Notes: generated from the letters alone by a model not told the origin. Positions 10,510 through 20,099 are shown, numbered from the stretch's first letter. The stretch: DNA of 64,000 nucleotides from Porphyridium purpureum (GCA_008690995.1 VRMN01000003.1:806001-870000); one strand, 5' to 3'. Numbers and translations: made by a program.

Positions 10510-10815
10510 GCGGCCACCTTTGCAATGACCAGGTGAGGAACCAGCGTGAACGTACGGTTTCTGGATTTCTGAGGCTGGCGCCTGGATCCTCAGTTCTCAA
10601 GCCGAAGGGCTGACCATGGAATTTCCGCACCGGAATGCGGACAACACCTTTGCGAGATAGTGTCAATTTAGCAAACGCCGCAATGCTGAAATAAAGCCCG
10701 GATAACAGATGGTTCGGCAAGGGCCCGCGGCTCGACGGAAAGATCTCGATGCCCAGCTTTCCGTCGTTTGTAATCATTGTCTTCGAAATCTGCTCTTTCG
10801 TGGCCTTTCAGACCC
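10510..10815 (+). pseudogene. Decayed copy of the metallophosphoesterase 3' end
   Basis: About 300 bases align by eye, at roughly 65-75% identity, with 6850-7140: the last ~190 coding bases of the metallophosphoesterase plus its 3' flank. Shared blocks include TTTCTGGAT.TCTGAGGCTG (10558 against 6888), GCCGAAGG, GAATGC.GA..ACACCTTTGC and, past the stop codon, CTCTTTCGTGGCCT against CCTCTCGTGGCCT. The copy carries an in-frame stop and indels and lacks the catalytic part, so it cannot encode the enzyme. It begins about 55 bases after the UXS stop and includes AATAAA near 10690, so it may serve as the UXS 3' UTR and cleavage region (inference). Confidence 0.75.
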
Positions 10816-11088
10816 CGAACTTCCGGATAACAGCGTACCAGCATAGTGTAGCTCCGCAACCAACCATGCTATCACGGACCGGGACCTTGATGGCGCAAAA
10901 AACAATTTATTGCGGAATTTTGAAACGCTTGTGGTCGAAGTACTGGGTTTTGCCTTCGGGTCCTGATCCTTCCCCGTCTGGTGCCGGCCCGGTGCACAGT
11001 TTCCACCGAGTCCGCACGCCGCCAACTTTTGATCTTTGCGGGCAACTTGACTTTGGGATCAGGCGAGAAGACGGACATCTCAGTTTCT

Positions 11089-11532
11089 CTAGGCGATAAT
11101 CGCGGTTCCGTACTTCCAGTTCGGGGGCAGGTACTTGACGCGCTTGTAGTATCGAGCGAGTCTGTGAATGCGGGACTCAATCAGAATGAGTCGGAACTTG
11201 GAGTCGTTGTCTTTCCTGTTTCGTTCCAGATGCTTCCTCATGGAGCGAGCCTTCTTCATCATAAAATACAGGTCCTCCGGCAGCTCCGGCGCCAACCCGT
11301 TCGTGCGCAGAATCCTCAGAATCTTATTCGAGGTCACGGCGTGAACCTGCGCAATTCCTTGCGTATCCCTCAACGTCACGCCGATCTGGGACGGCACGAG
11401 ACCCTTCTTGGCCAGCTTGCAGATCTGGTCGACCACATCTTGCGGAGACGCCTTGAGCCACCCCGGCGCAGTCCTCTTGTAAGGCAACGACGACTTGGAG
11501 TTACCCTTCCCTTTGCTGTGCATGCGACCCAT
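11089..11532 (-). CDS. RPS13: 40S ribosomal protein S13 (uS15)
   Basis: A 147-residue small-subunit ribosomal protein, slightly shorter than the usual ~151. It opens [10 protein letters not shown], has the eukaryote-specific [11 protein letters not shown] segment, the uS15 core around SQIGVTLRD and [11 protein letters not shown], and ends with LPPNWKYG. Only the last residues differ from the usual ESxxA..LVA tail. It binds the central domain of 18S rRNA. The gene is a single exon and is divergent with RPL5, whose start is about 500 bases away. Confidence 0.97.
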   Translation of the reverse strand: MGRMHSKGKGNSKSSLPYKRTAPGWLKASPQDVVDQICKLAKKGLVPSQIGVTLRDTQGIAQVHAVTSNKILRILRTNGLAPELPEDLYFMMKKARSMRKHLERNRKDNDSKFRLILIESRIHRLARYYKRVKYLPPNWKYGTAIIA

Positions 11533-12035
11533 CGTGACTCACCGTTCCTCGCACGTCTCACACACTCCCCAGACTCTCGGCCCTCCTCTCGCTCTCCGCG
11601 ACACACCCTTCCTCCTGCCAAACCTTCGCCTTGCGCCCACACCCACACGCCCTTCGTGAACCCTTTTCTCCCACTCTTTGCGCCTGTTCATATAAAACCA
11701 CGCCGCCTTACTATGAACAGCGTCGCGCCGCGCGTCACAATGGAATGACGCATTTCATTGTCATTCCGCTTACCGCTCGGCGCGACGGCGGCGACGGTGG
11801 CCGGCCCGCACGTTTTTTAATTTCTTCTTTAAAGTGGCATGATCCGACAAAACGAGCGATTCTGGATATGCTCAACCCTAATTCATCGTTTTCTTTAACT
11901 TTTCGCCGTAAACATTCTGCCAAGTGGCAACGAAGCGACGCGAAAGAGGGGAGAGCGCGAGGCCGGAGTGCGGAGAGGAGAGACGGTGTGGTCCAGTTGC
12001 ACAGCGGGTGAGGGACGTGCAGGCGATCGAGCATC
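11533..12035. promoter_or_regulatory. Bidirectional promoter of RPS13 and RPL5
   Basis: The 503 bases between two divergent ribosomal-protein start codons presumably drive both. The RPS13 side is pyrimidine-rich on the plus strand next to the ATG. Further out is the 30-base element at 11686-11715 that is also found upstream of CAD and SHMT. The RPL5 side has AT-rich and purine-rich blocks. The ACTGTAC element is absent here. Confidence 0.6.
11686..11715 (-). promoter_or_regulatory. Copy A of the GTTCATA...ACGCCGC element
   Basis: The plus strand reads GTTCATATAAAACCACGCCG then CCTTACTATG. It matches copies at 55996-56025 and 63294-63323. All three lie upstream of minus-strand housekeeping genes. 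This copy is about 155 bases from the RPS13 start codon. The TATAAAA inside may also act as a TATA box. Confidence 0.5.
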
Positions 12036-13239
12036 ATGGCGATTGTGAAGACAAAGGCGTACAGCAAGCGCTACCAGGTCAAGCCGCGCAGGCGTCGCGC
12101 GGGAAAGACCGATTACAAGGCGCGTCGTGGCCTCGTCGTTCAGGACAAGCGAAAGTACAACTCGCCAAAGTACCGCTTTGTGGTGCGCTTTTCTAACAAG
12201 TACGTTAATGTGAGCTGCAGTTGAGCATGTAGATTCGAAGCGCTGTGTGTCCTTACAGCGCGAGCTGCCCAGCCACGCGTGGAGATGCACGATTTATTGA
12301 AGCTGTGTTATGCTTTCCTTGGGTAGACGGGACGCGAATCGCAGCCACCTGGATGGTCTCCGATCGCTCCGTGTTACTCGTTGTACTGCGAAGCCGGGTC
12401 CCCCGGTGCTTGCAATAGTACGATATTCGAGCAGATGCGCACGCCCTTGTCGGCAAATTCAGGACTCTAACCAGACTTGTTCTTTCTTCCGTTTCTTCGC
12501 TCCTTTTTTCGTGCTATGCGTTGCGTTTCGTTGCGTCTTCAGGGATATCTGCGCTCAAGTGGTGGCAGCAACTGTGGTTGGAGACGAGGTGCTCACCAGT
12601 GCATACGCGCATGAGCTGCCGCGATATGGCGTCAAGTTGGGTCTGACCAACTTTGCGGCTGCCTATTGCGTGGGGCTTTTGTGTGCGCGCCGCTTGCTTC
12701 AGAAAATGGGCCTGGATGAGCTCTACAAGGGCAAGGAAGAAGCTGACGGCGAGATGTTTGAGATCGAAGAGGATGAGGAAAAGCGCCCGTTCCGCTGCCT
12801 GTTGGATGTGGGTATTGTGAACACAACAACTGGCCACAAGGTCTTTGCTGTGATGAAGGGGGCGGTTGATGGCGGATTGGACATTCCGCACAACGAGAAG
12901 CGCTTTCCTGCATACACGAAGGATGACGGCTTTGACGCGGAGGTCTTGAAGCAGCACATCTTCGGTGAGCACGTGCAGGAGTACATGAACTACCTCGAGG
13001 AAGAAGATGAGGAGCGATACAACCTGCAGTTCGGGCGCTACATCAAAGAGGGCATCAAAGGCGACGACCTTCCGGGCCTTTATGAGAAGGCACATGAGCT
13101 CATTCGTGAGGATCCGTCACCAAAGCCAACTGAGAAGACCCGTCCAGCCGAGGTGAAGGAATATCGCCAGAGGAAAATCTCTTACGAGGAGCGCCAGGAA
13201 CGACTGAAGCAAAGGATGAAGGATATTTTGGATGCGTAA
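12036..13239 (+). CDS. RPL5: 60S ribosomal protein L5 (uL18), two exons
   Basis: A 286-residue 5S-rRNA-binding ribosomal protein, encoded by exons 12036-12199 and 12543-13239. Exon 1 gives the N-terminus with [20 protein letters not shown] and [15 protein letters not shown]. Exon 2 continues as KDICAQVVA and carries [20 protein letters not shown], then the conserved [14 protein letters not shown]. The tail is the basic and acidic C-terminus typical of the eukaryotic protein. Without splicing, translation would stop at 12224 inside the intron; the family alignment requires the join, which restores Asn-Lys-Asp-Ile. It forms the 5S RNP with RPL11. The divergent neighbour is RPS13. It converges with the GH36 gene, whose stop is 106 bases away. 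Confidence 0.97.
12200..12542 (+). other. Spliceosomal intron of RPL5 (343 bp)
   Basis: The 5' splice site is GTACGT right after the AACAA of exon 1. The 3' site is TTCAG before GGATATC. A CTAAC branch-point candidate lies at 12467-12471, followed by a long pyrimidine tract from about 12478 to 12510. The intron splits the Lys codon after its second base. It is the only intron in the window that I can support. Confidence 0.9.
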
Positions 13240-13345
13240 GTCCGCATCACGCGCGCGCGCTCTGCCTTCCCCTCTTGCGCGCATCGTTCTCCCACTGCGA
13301 GACAGAATTTGATGACAAAGTCGACGATAAAAGGGCATCAGAAAT

Positions 13346-16300
13346 TTATGGCTTGGAATGGACTACTTCAGCACTGCTCACAGCGACGTTCGCACGCGTC
13401 GACCACGTCAAGTTGAGCTCAGTCTCGCGCCCTTGCTCGAGCGTCACGTACATTATCCACACGTCATCACACACCCACTGAACACTCTTGGGCCTGGGTT
13501 TGACGCCAATGCTTGCGACAATGGCAGAGCCACCGACCACCAGCTGCGAATCTGCGTCGGTGCCTGGCAAAGATAACCAGATCCTACCCTGCTCGACATC
13601 TCTCCCGATAAATAGTTTCACTCGCAATGATTGTTCTTCCTGGACAAACAAGGTTACTTCCATTCCCGCTGTGAAGTGAATATCAGACCCGATATACATG
13701 GCCTTGCGTGCGTGCATCGGCTCACAGCGAATGGAATAGATGCATGCCGAGTGGACAGCAATTGGAGTGGTCTCAAGCATGAGATCAAAATGTCCATTCC
13801 TTGTCTCTTCATTCTTCGCAGCATGCTGAAGTTTGCGTCCAACAAGCCTTTTGTAGGAGCGGTTCCAAAATTCGAAGCAATGCACAATAAGGTCTCCCTC
13901 CTCAATATCTTTGGCGCCGCAGTCTCCGACTACGCGATCTAAAGCAAATGTGCGACTCGCAATACGACTGCTCCAGTTGCAAAGCGAGAGCACAAGCCAC
14001 GGGGGCAATGCGCTCGGATTGGGCCAGGAGCGGTCCATCTCGAGAAGAAGTTCTTCGGGCATCTGCTTATCCATGAGGTCGAGCGCAATGGCACCCTTGC
14101 CCGTTGCCGGACTGAAGCTCTTTGCAAGAGCCATGCGTGCCTCGCTCACCAGCGAAAGATCATCCGACAGGAGACACATTGCGCCACTCATGGCCACCAC
14201 GGACGCTATGCCAATGATTTCGTCCTGCGTGAACAACGTGCCTGTGTCACGCACAAGGATGCAATCCGGATCGTTGATCCACCAACGACCGTGCATGGCC
14301 CCGCGCGTGATGGTGTTGCGTACCATGTTGCGGGCGCAGGGGAGGTTCCACTGACATGTCGTCGCGAGCGGGAACGGCGGGCCCCAGGTTGGACCAGTGT
14401 CGGCGCTAACGCGCATGCCATTCACCCAGCCAATCGCACTTCCCAGCGGAGAGCCGCAACCAAGAACAAATGTGTCCGGGCCAACCGCGTCTCGGATCAG
14501 CTGGAAGCCCTGCTGCATGGCTTGCGCACGCGTGATGCGCTTGTCTGCGCGCACTGCCCGTAAAATGCCAGAGTATAGAAAGTCGAGCTTGAGGTAGTCA
14601 AAATTCCAATCGTTCACCGCACGCACCAGTGCCTTTCGCGCATGTTCCAAAACGGCCGGCTTTGTGATGTCAAGGCCGTTAAAGAACTTCCCACAGTTGG
14701 CCGAATTCGCGACGCGCCCGTTTTTGTAGCGCAGGATCCATTCATTGTGCGTTTTTTCCAACTGTGAGCCCTTGTCGCACGAGAACGGTGCCATCCATAT
14801 CCCGGGCACGATTCCCTGTGCGCGAATTGCATCAGAGAGCCTGCGCAAAGAGCGTTCACCGTCCGGGAACGCAGGCTCTTTCATGATGGTCCAGTCGCCC
14901 CACTTGGGCTCATATCCATCGTCGATCTGAAACAAGGTGATCGGGTACTCGCGGCGCTTCTGCAGCAGGGTTTGTAAATTGTCTTTGATGCACTGCTCAG
15001 AAATGTCGTACATGTAATGATACCACGAGCACCAGCCCGTGTGCACGTCCGACGCCCGAAAGGCGGGCGCGTCGTTGAACTTGGCCGTGATTTGCATGTA
15101 CTCGGCCAGTGGGTCACGGGGCAACTTTGGCTGCAGCATTAATGTTGCCCAGTCTGTTTGTACGCAGCTTCCAGGATCCAAAATAATTTCATCGCACTGA
15201 CAATGTACACCAATTTGTTTCTGCTCGGCGTCAAGTGCAATGCTTCCAAATTGCTCCCGCTGACTGAGAAAGCCAGCCACCAGTCCAAAGTTACGATTTC
15301 TGTCCACGACAAGTGCGAACATCTCGGAAAAGATGGTCTCGTCTTTCGCTCTCTTTTCCCAAGGGCCACTCTGAAAGCAGCGACCGGCACCTTCATGGAA
15401 CGCAAATGAAAAGACGTCCGGCAGCCCAGGTGTGGGCATGCGTTGGCCTTGCAGCACACTCCCACAAAACGACCAGCTCTGCCAACCATTGACGAGCACG
15501 CTACGCGGACCCGTTGCGCTTCGCTCGAGTGTGCGATAGAATCGCCGATAAGCATAATCCATACATCCACCTACTGCCATCGCAGCGCGCGCGACAAGAA
15601 AAGTTGTGTCATCGTAGAGACCAATTGTACACAAGGCCAGCAAGAACACCAGTCCCGTGCCGTAATCTTCAGAGCGGCGTTGAATGCCGTAGAACACCAT
15701 GCCGACCGACAGGATCGCTCCTCGAAAGACAGACTTTGAGTAATTCAGAAAATCCGGTAAATCCGGATTAGTGAGCAGGCCGCTCAGAATCAAAATTATT
15801 ACACTGCAGCCGACCATGAGTCCGTAGTCCAAGTTATCTCGGCGCAGGCTAGAGCCCCGAAACGGTTGGCCGTTGGCCTCGAGGTTTTTCACGGCCATGT
15901 CGCCTTTCAGCAACGTGATTTCCTTGAGAATGACCCGCCGATCCACCACGTTCCTGACCTCTGCACGCCAGCAAAGCATTCCTTGTGTGCCTTCAATCGC
16001 CTGGAAGCCACTTGCACTCTCTCCAAGCGAGGCAATCCGCGCATTTGCACCGTGCCGCACGTCATCAAGCGTGTCTGGAGCCAGTAGTGCAAACTCCAGT
16101 TCTACCTCCAGTAATTGATCAGGTAGAACCTGCGTGACGCGAACACACTGCATAGCGCCCACCTTGGCAATCTTGGCTTGCGAAGTGGGCTGCACCGTGA
16201 GCTTACCGCCCTCTGAACCAAATACGACATGGAATGGCTTCCCCGCGCACTCTCCCAGCACACCAAATGCCGTGTGGCTGTCTATCGAAAGTTCGTCCAG

Positions 16301-16417
16301 GTGCTTCGACTCAAGTCGAAAGCACAGCCGTTCTGGTCCATCCTTACCACCGGGCGGGCCAAGGTACAGAGTCAAGACGGCGTCGTCGTTCTCAACGCGC
16401 GCTATGTGGCGCTGCAT
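13346..16417 (-). CDS. GH36-type alpha-galactosidase-like protein with internal membrane segments
   Basis: A 1023-residue glycoside hydrolase of clan GH-D, family GH36-like. The barrel carries WCSWYHY near 462-468, QIDDGY at 497-502, the nucleophile region DYLKLDFLYSG with Asp612, and the acid/base region RVSADTGPTW with Asp673, so activity is expected. Alpha-galactosides are the likely substrates; in a red alga floridoside is an obvious candidate (inference). Unusually, the N-terminal beta region is interrupted by hydrophobic stretches at about 199-216, 232-246, 255-268 and 272-287, which look like three or four membrane helices inside the fold. No signal peptide is seen. The chosen ATG begins the conserved part. 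The frame stays open to an ATG at 17092, which would add 225 basic, low-complexity residues. Confidence 0.85.
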   Translation of the reverse strand: MQRHIARVENDDAVLTLYLGPPGGKDGPERLCFRLESKHLDELSIDSHTAFGVLGECAGKPFHVVFGSEGGKLTVQPTSQAKIAKVGAMQCVRVTQVLPDQLLEVELEFALLAPDTLDDVRHGANARIASLGESASGFQAIEGTQGMLCWRAEVRNVVDRRVILKEITLLKGDMAVKNLEANGQPFRGSSLRRDNLDYGLMVGCSVIILILSGLLTNPDLPDFLNYSKSVFRGAILSVGMVFYGIQRRSEDYGTGLVFLLALCTIGLYDDTTFLVARAAMAVGGCMDYAYRRFYRTLERSATGPRSVLVNGWQSWSFCGSVLQGQRMPTPGLPDVFSFAFHEGAGRCFQSGPWEKRAKDETIFSEMFALVVDRNRNFGLVAGFLSQREQFGSIALDAEQKQIGVHCQCDEIILDPGSCVQTDWATLMLQPKLPRDPLAEYMQITAKFNDAPAFRASDVHTGWCSWYHYMYDISEQCIKDNLQTLLQKRREYPITLFQIDDGYEPKWGDWTIMKEPAFPDGERSLRRLSDAIRAQGIVPGIWMAPFSCDKGSQLEKTHNEWILRYKNGRVANSANCGKFFNGLDITKPAVLEHARKALVRAVNDWNFDYLKLDFLYSGILRAVRADKRITRAQAMQQGFQLIRDAVGPDTFVLGCGSPLGSAIGWVNGMRVSADTGPTWGPPFPLATTCQWNLPCARNMVRNTITRGAMHGRWWINDPDCILVRDTGTLFTQDEIIGIASVVAMSGAMCLLSDDLSLVSEARMALAKSFSPATGKGAIALDLMDKQMPEELLLEMDRSWPNPSALPPWLVLSLCNWSSRIASRTFALDRVVGDCGAKDIEEGDLIVHCFEFWNRSYKRLVGRKLQHAAKNEETRNGHFDLMLETTPIAVHSACIYSIRCEPMHARKAMYIGSDIHFTAGMEVTLFVQEEQSLRVKLFIGRDVEQGRIWLSLPGTDADSQLVVGGSAIVASIGVKPRPKSVQWVCDDVWIMYVTLEQGRETELNLTWSTRANVAVSSAEVVHSKP

Positions 16418-17517
16418 GGTGCGGTTGGCACCGGTCAGGTGAATCGTGACGGTGCGCTCGCGAGCTTGCTTGCTTTCGTGTTGCGTGTATGCAGTTTGCT
16501 TTGCGCCAGTAAGCGATCGCGTTGTGCCCCTCGCGACGGACGAGCCCTGGAGGCGCTTACGCTTTTGCTCGCGGAAGCGGCGAGCGATTGATGTCGCAGA
16601 CGCCGGGTTCCTGTGCTGGAATGCTCCGCGCCGCAGACTAGTTTCGGCAGTTCCTTTGTGCGGTTGAATGTCTTCTTGCGAAGCGGATACTCGGTGTTCG
16701 GGACGATGCTGGAAATGATCTGCCAGCGAGCCGTGCAAAACAACGCCGTGCCTGTTCGCTGTGATCCGCCTTGCGTGCCTTGTGGACACCCAATCGCTGC
16801 GAAAGCACAGCTCGCGATGCGAGCGAGAAATCACGCAGAATGGAGGGTGCGCTCGAGGTCGACGTGGCAGAACGCCCACAAAAGCGAACGCGCGCGCGTC
16901 AGATTTCGGCCAACGGCGTGCAATGGTTGTGTGGAAAAGCACGCGCTCGCTGCGAGCAGGAGCCTCCACCCCAGCCCTATGCTGCCGCCTGGGCCGCGGC
17001 CTCGCGCCGTGACGACCTGTACTCTGGGACAGCGACGGCGGACCAACTGCGTGTGTGTTCAACCAATCGAGCGGCGTACGGGTCTGTTCCATTCAACACG
17101 ACAGCTCCTCACTCGGCGCAGTCTGCCCTTGTGCCACGCCGCCCCCCCATGCATTCGTGCGCGACGACCGTGTGCCGAGATCGCTCGCTCGATCTCTCGC
17201 GTCCCCCTGCTGTCACTCTACCCACACACCCCTGGCACCACCCGTTCCGGCCTCTTGTGTCACTCCCACTTCGTCGTACGTTTCCACCACCTCTCAACGC
17301 ATGTCACGCAACTGTCTGGCCCTTGCGCGTTTCGTACGTTTCCAACTCGCAACGCCGTGGAAGTCAGACTTACAAGTAGCGGAGGTTCTGTGGTGGGTAC
17401 AGTGATATTGTACAGTGAGTACAGTGCGTGGGTGGCACTTTGGGCGCGGAGGCGGGCGCGGAGGATGCGGTGTGGGGCAAGGGAGGGTGGTGGTGGGGTT
17501 TGTTGGTGAGGGGTTAG
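16418..17517. promoter_or_regulatory. Divergent promoter region of GH36-like gene and PYROXD1
   Basis: These 1.1 kb lie between two divergent start codons. Long frames exist on both strands, including the 225-codon upstream extension of the GH36 gene, but none resembles a known protein. Three GTACAGT copies lie near the PYROXD1 end. The last ~70 bases before the PYROXD1 ATG are G-rich. Confidence 0.5.
17397..17425. promoter_or_regulatory. Triple GTACAGT cluster upstream of PYROXD1
   Basis: Direct copies lie at 17397-17403, 17410-17416 and 17419-17425, 93-121 bases upstream of the PYROXD1 ATG. This is the densest cluster of the shared element in the window. Confidence 0.5.
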
Positions 17518-19287
17518 ATGGAGGAGCGGCATGTGGTGGTGATTGGAGGCGGCGTGGCAGGCGCGGCATGCCTGGAAGCGCTGGTGGGGCTGCGGAAGCA
17601 GATGGCTGCGCGGGACGCGCACACGCCGCCGCCAGTGCGCGTGCGGATTTCCATCGTCAGCGCGTCGCCCATGCTCAAGCGCGCCACAAATGAGGTCAGG
17701 CTGAGCCGCGCGTTGTCAGAGTTTGATGTGGAGCTCCGTCAAGGCGCAGAGCTCGTGCGCACAGAATATGCGGGCGACGCGCAGTGGCTGTGCGCCGCCG
17801 CGCAGCGGCTCGTGGTGCAGGCTGACGGCCGGAAATATCTCGAGGTACTGGGGCTGGGTGAGCCTGGCCTGCACGATAAGAAACAAAGGCGGGACCGCAC
17901 CTGCAAAATGGCTCGTGCACCCCAAATTGCGAAGGTCCCATTCGATTACTGTTGCATCGCGACCGGTGCACGGCCAGTAGTGCCGTCATGCCTGCAGCAT
18001 CCGGACATCCAGCGCCGGGTGCACGTCATCCGTGACCTCGACTCCATTCATGCCTTTCGCAATGTGCTCTCTGGAGTCTCCAGAATGGCGGTGGTCGGGA
18101 ATGGTGGTATTGCGCTTGAGCTCGTGCATGCCACTCGAAACTGCGAAATTGCGTGGATCGTGCGTGATACCCACATTGGAAATGCCTTCTTCGACGCCGA
18201 AGTGGCACAGTACTTGATTGATAATAGGAGATTAGACAGCGATGGTAGTGGGGACGAGGAGAATGCTGATCTTCACGCGCGTCGCAAGGATCGCCGAGAG
18301 TCTAAAGTCCAGCAATCGCCGACATCGGGGGATATCTATGGCGCGGCGGTCGGACCAGACTGGCTAGGAGGTAGCGACAGTGTTCTTCACGGCGGCTGGA
18401 AGAAGCGCCCGTGTCTAGCCGCGGCAGGCGTGAGCGAGAGTACAGGTGGGCGTCCGCTTCGTATATACTATGACTCGCATGTGCTCAGCGCTGAGCAAAC
18501 GCATGACGGTCAAGTATGCCTCACGCTAAGCGAGGGTCGTGAAAAAGTCATGTGCGACGTGGTTGTGGCTGCTACTGGCGTCGTTCCTTGTACGTCATCT
18601 GACCCTGGATATCTTGAAGTATGTTGCGAGCGCGGAGCGCCACCTTTAGTGCGAGACCACGAGGGCGCCATTGTGGTGGAACCAGGCTCACTTGTCACAT
18701 CCGTCCCTGGTATCTACGCAGCGGGTGATTGCTCGCGCGTCAACACTAATTCACTCAGCGCAGAATCAAATTGGTTTCAAATGCGGCTCTGGTCTCAGGC
18801 AAGAAAAGCTGGACATTGCGCTGCGCAAAGTATCTACACAGCAATTCAGCGCGAATTTCCCGAGCACATTCCTGATGCAGCGCATCTCGCCTCCGGGCTT
18901 GAATTTGAGCTGTTTGCGCATGCCACTCAATTTTTTGGGAGGCGCGTTGTTCTCCTAGGACTTTACGGCGCTCAGAATCTGTCGTCTCGAGCGTACATGA
19001 TTAAGAACGAAAGGTCTGTTCTTGACGTCGAGCAAATGGGCGGCGGAGAAGGAGAAGGAAAAGAAGGAGACAATGACGGCAGTGGTGGCGACGAGGAGGC
19101 CGAGCAGAAATCGCCCTTCTTCGTCCGCGTGGTTCTCCAAGACGGCGTCATGCGCGGTGCCTTGCTCGTCGGCGAAACTGGCCGAGAAGAAACGTACGAA
19201 AACCTAATTCTGAGCCGGTTCCCCGTGGAGAACTTTGGAAACCAGCTCGTAGATCCATCCTTTGACCTTGCCGACATTTTTGACTGA
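17518..19287 (+). CDS. PYROXD1: PYROXD1-like FAD/NAD(P)H oxidoreductase
   Basis: A 589-residue class I pyridine-nucleotide disulfide oxidoreductase lacking the redox CxxxxC pair. In animals PYROXD1 protects the active-site cysteine of the RTCB tRNA ligase from oxidation. The FAD-binding GGGVAG lies near the N-terminus (VVVIGGGVAGAACLEAL from residue 5). FDYCCIATGARP follows. The NAD(P)H Rossmann block MAVVGNGGIALELV leads into the PYROXD1-typical GNAFFDAEVAQYL. GIYAAGDCS binds FAD again, and the diagnostic QMRLWSQARKAG follows. Low-complexity acidic inserts at about 240-265 and 506-528 lengthen it beyond the ~500-residue animal protein. The start is the first ATG, giving the FAD motif at the usual distance. 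It converges with the four-helix protein gene 43 bases away; AATAAA lies in that gap. Confidence 0.9.
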   Translation: MEERHVVVIGGGVAGAACLEALVGLRKQMAARDAHTPPPVRVRISIVSASPMLKRATNEVRLSRALSEFDVELRQGAELVRTEYAGDAQWLCAAAQRLVVQADGRKYLEVLGLGEPGLHDKKQRRDRTCKMARAPQIAKVPFDYCCIATGARPVVPSCLQHPDIQRRVHVIRDLDSIHAFRNVLSGVSRMAVVGNGGIALELVHATRNCEIAWIVRDTHIGNAFFDAEVAQYLIDNRRLDSDGSGDEENADLHARRKDRRESKVQQSPTSGDIYGAAVGPDWLGGSDSVLHGGWKKRPCLAAAGVSESTGGRPLRIYYDSHVLSAEQTHDGQVCLTLSEGREKVMCDVVVAATGVVPCTSSDPGYLEVCCERGAPPLVRDHEGAIVVEPGSLVTSVPGIYAAGDCSRVNTNSLSAESNWFQMRLWSQARKAGHCAAQSIYTAIQREFPEHIPDAAHLASGLEFELFAHATQFFGRRVVLLGLYGAQNLSSRAYMIKNERSVLDVEQMGGGEGEGKEGDNDGSGGDEEAEQKSPFFVRVVLQDGVMRGALLVGETGREETYENLILSRFPVENFGNQLVDPSFDLADIFD

Positions 19288-19330
19288 TTTCACGGATTTA
19301 GTGAGCGTGCAAATAAAGACCCGAGCCGAA

Positions 19331-20032
19331 TTACGAAATGTACTTGAAGCCCCCATGGGTAGCGTCGGTCTCTGGAGCAAGCAATGAAATTACAATTCCG
19401 AAAGCGAATGCGAGCCAAATGCTCCAAGAGGAGGCGACGACGCTGCGCATGCTGCTGGCGTCCGTTGCCGGATTTCGTTCCACGCTCACCGCAATGGCAA
19501 CTCCAAACCAGAGCAGCGACAGAAAAAAGCAGGACCACGCTTGTTTGCGCCCATTGAGGCGCCAAGGCATGCCCTGATCCTGATCTGCACTTCCTTGCTT
19601 GTCAGGCTCCACTTGCTGGAAGCTTTTATTTATGCTCTGTTGCTCCCTGGGCACCGAGCTACTTTTCCGTCTCACCAGAGCGCCCGCTGACGCCGAGTTT
19701 CGTTGCTGCGTTGCGTCTTCTGTCGGCTCGACTTCCTGATCTTCCCGCGGCACGACAGGATCAAATGTTGCGATGCTCACCAAAACGAGTATCACCACGG
19801 TGACGCACAGCGACAGGGTGCTCAACACGACAGTCGCAATGCACATGCCACTTGAGCGCACAAACACGCAGCCCTCCTCGCCCTGCATCGACTCTGCCAC
19901 GATGCCGAGTACAATACTGCTACCCACTGCGCAAAACGTGAACAGCAAGAGCTTGACGGTTCCGTTCCACTCAACGTCGAGCCCGACACTCTCGCCGTGC
20001 GCCGGCGGCGGCGACGAGAGCGCGTGCGCCAT
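19331..20032 (-). CDS. Unrecognised four-helix membrane protein (MARVEL/claudin-like topology)
   Basis: A 233-residue protein with four clear hydrophobic helices at about 26-46, 63-89, 164-183 and 201-221. Between helices 2 and 3 lies a polar loop of about 75 residues rich in Ser, Gln and charged residues, including a basophilic phosphosite-like RRKSSS. The two-plus-two arrangement with short ends resembles MARVEL or claudin-like proteins, but no diagnostic motif is visible and I do not assign a family. The ATG at 20032 is the first in frame and gives a 25-residue cytosolic N-terminus. It follows the kinase gene on the same strand by 67 bases and converges with PYROXD1. Confidence 0.75.
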   Translation of the reverse strand: MAHALSSPPPAHGESVGLDVEWNGTVKLLLFTFCAVGSSIVLGIVAESMQGEEGCVFVRSSGMCIATVVLSTLSLCVTVVILVLVSIATFDPVVPREDQEVEPTEDATQQRNSASAGALVRRKSSSVPREQQSINKSFQQVEPDKQGSADQDQGMPWRLNGRKQAWSCFFLSLLWFGVAIAVSVERNPATDASSMRSVVASSWSIWLAFAFGIVISLLAPETDATHGGFKYIS

Positions 20033-20099
20033 ATGCAGGCCGAGGGTGTCGATGACCGACGCGGTGCTTCCAGATGGTCAACCTTGTCCGCGCAGCGCT

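Noticed and set aside
16613-17509. 298-codon plus-strand frame upstream of PYROXD1
   Set aside because: Ends just before PYROXD1, low complexity, no conserved features, and overlaps other long frames in GC-rich promoter DNA.
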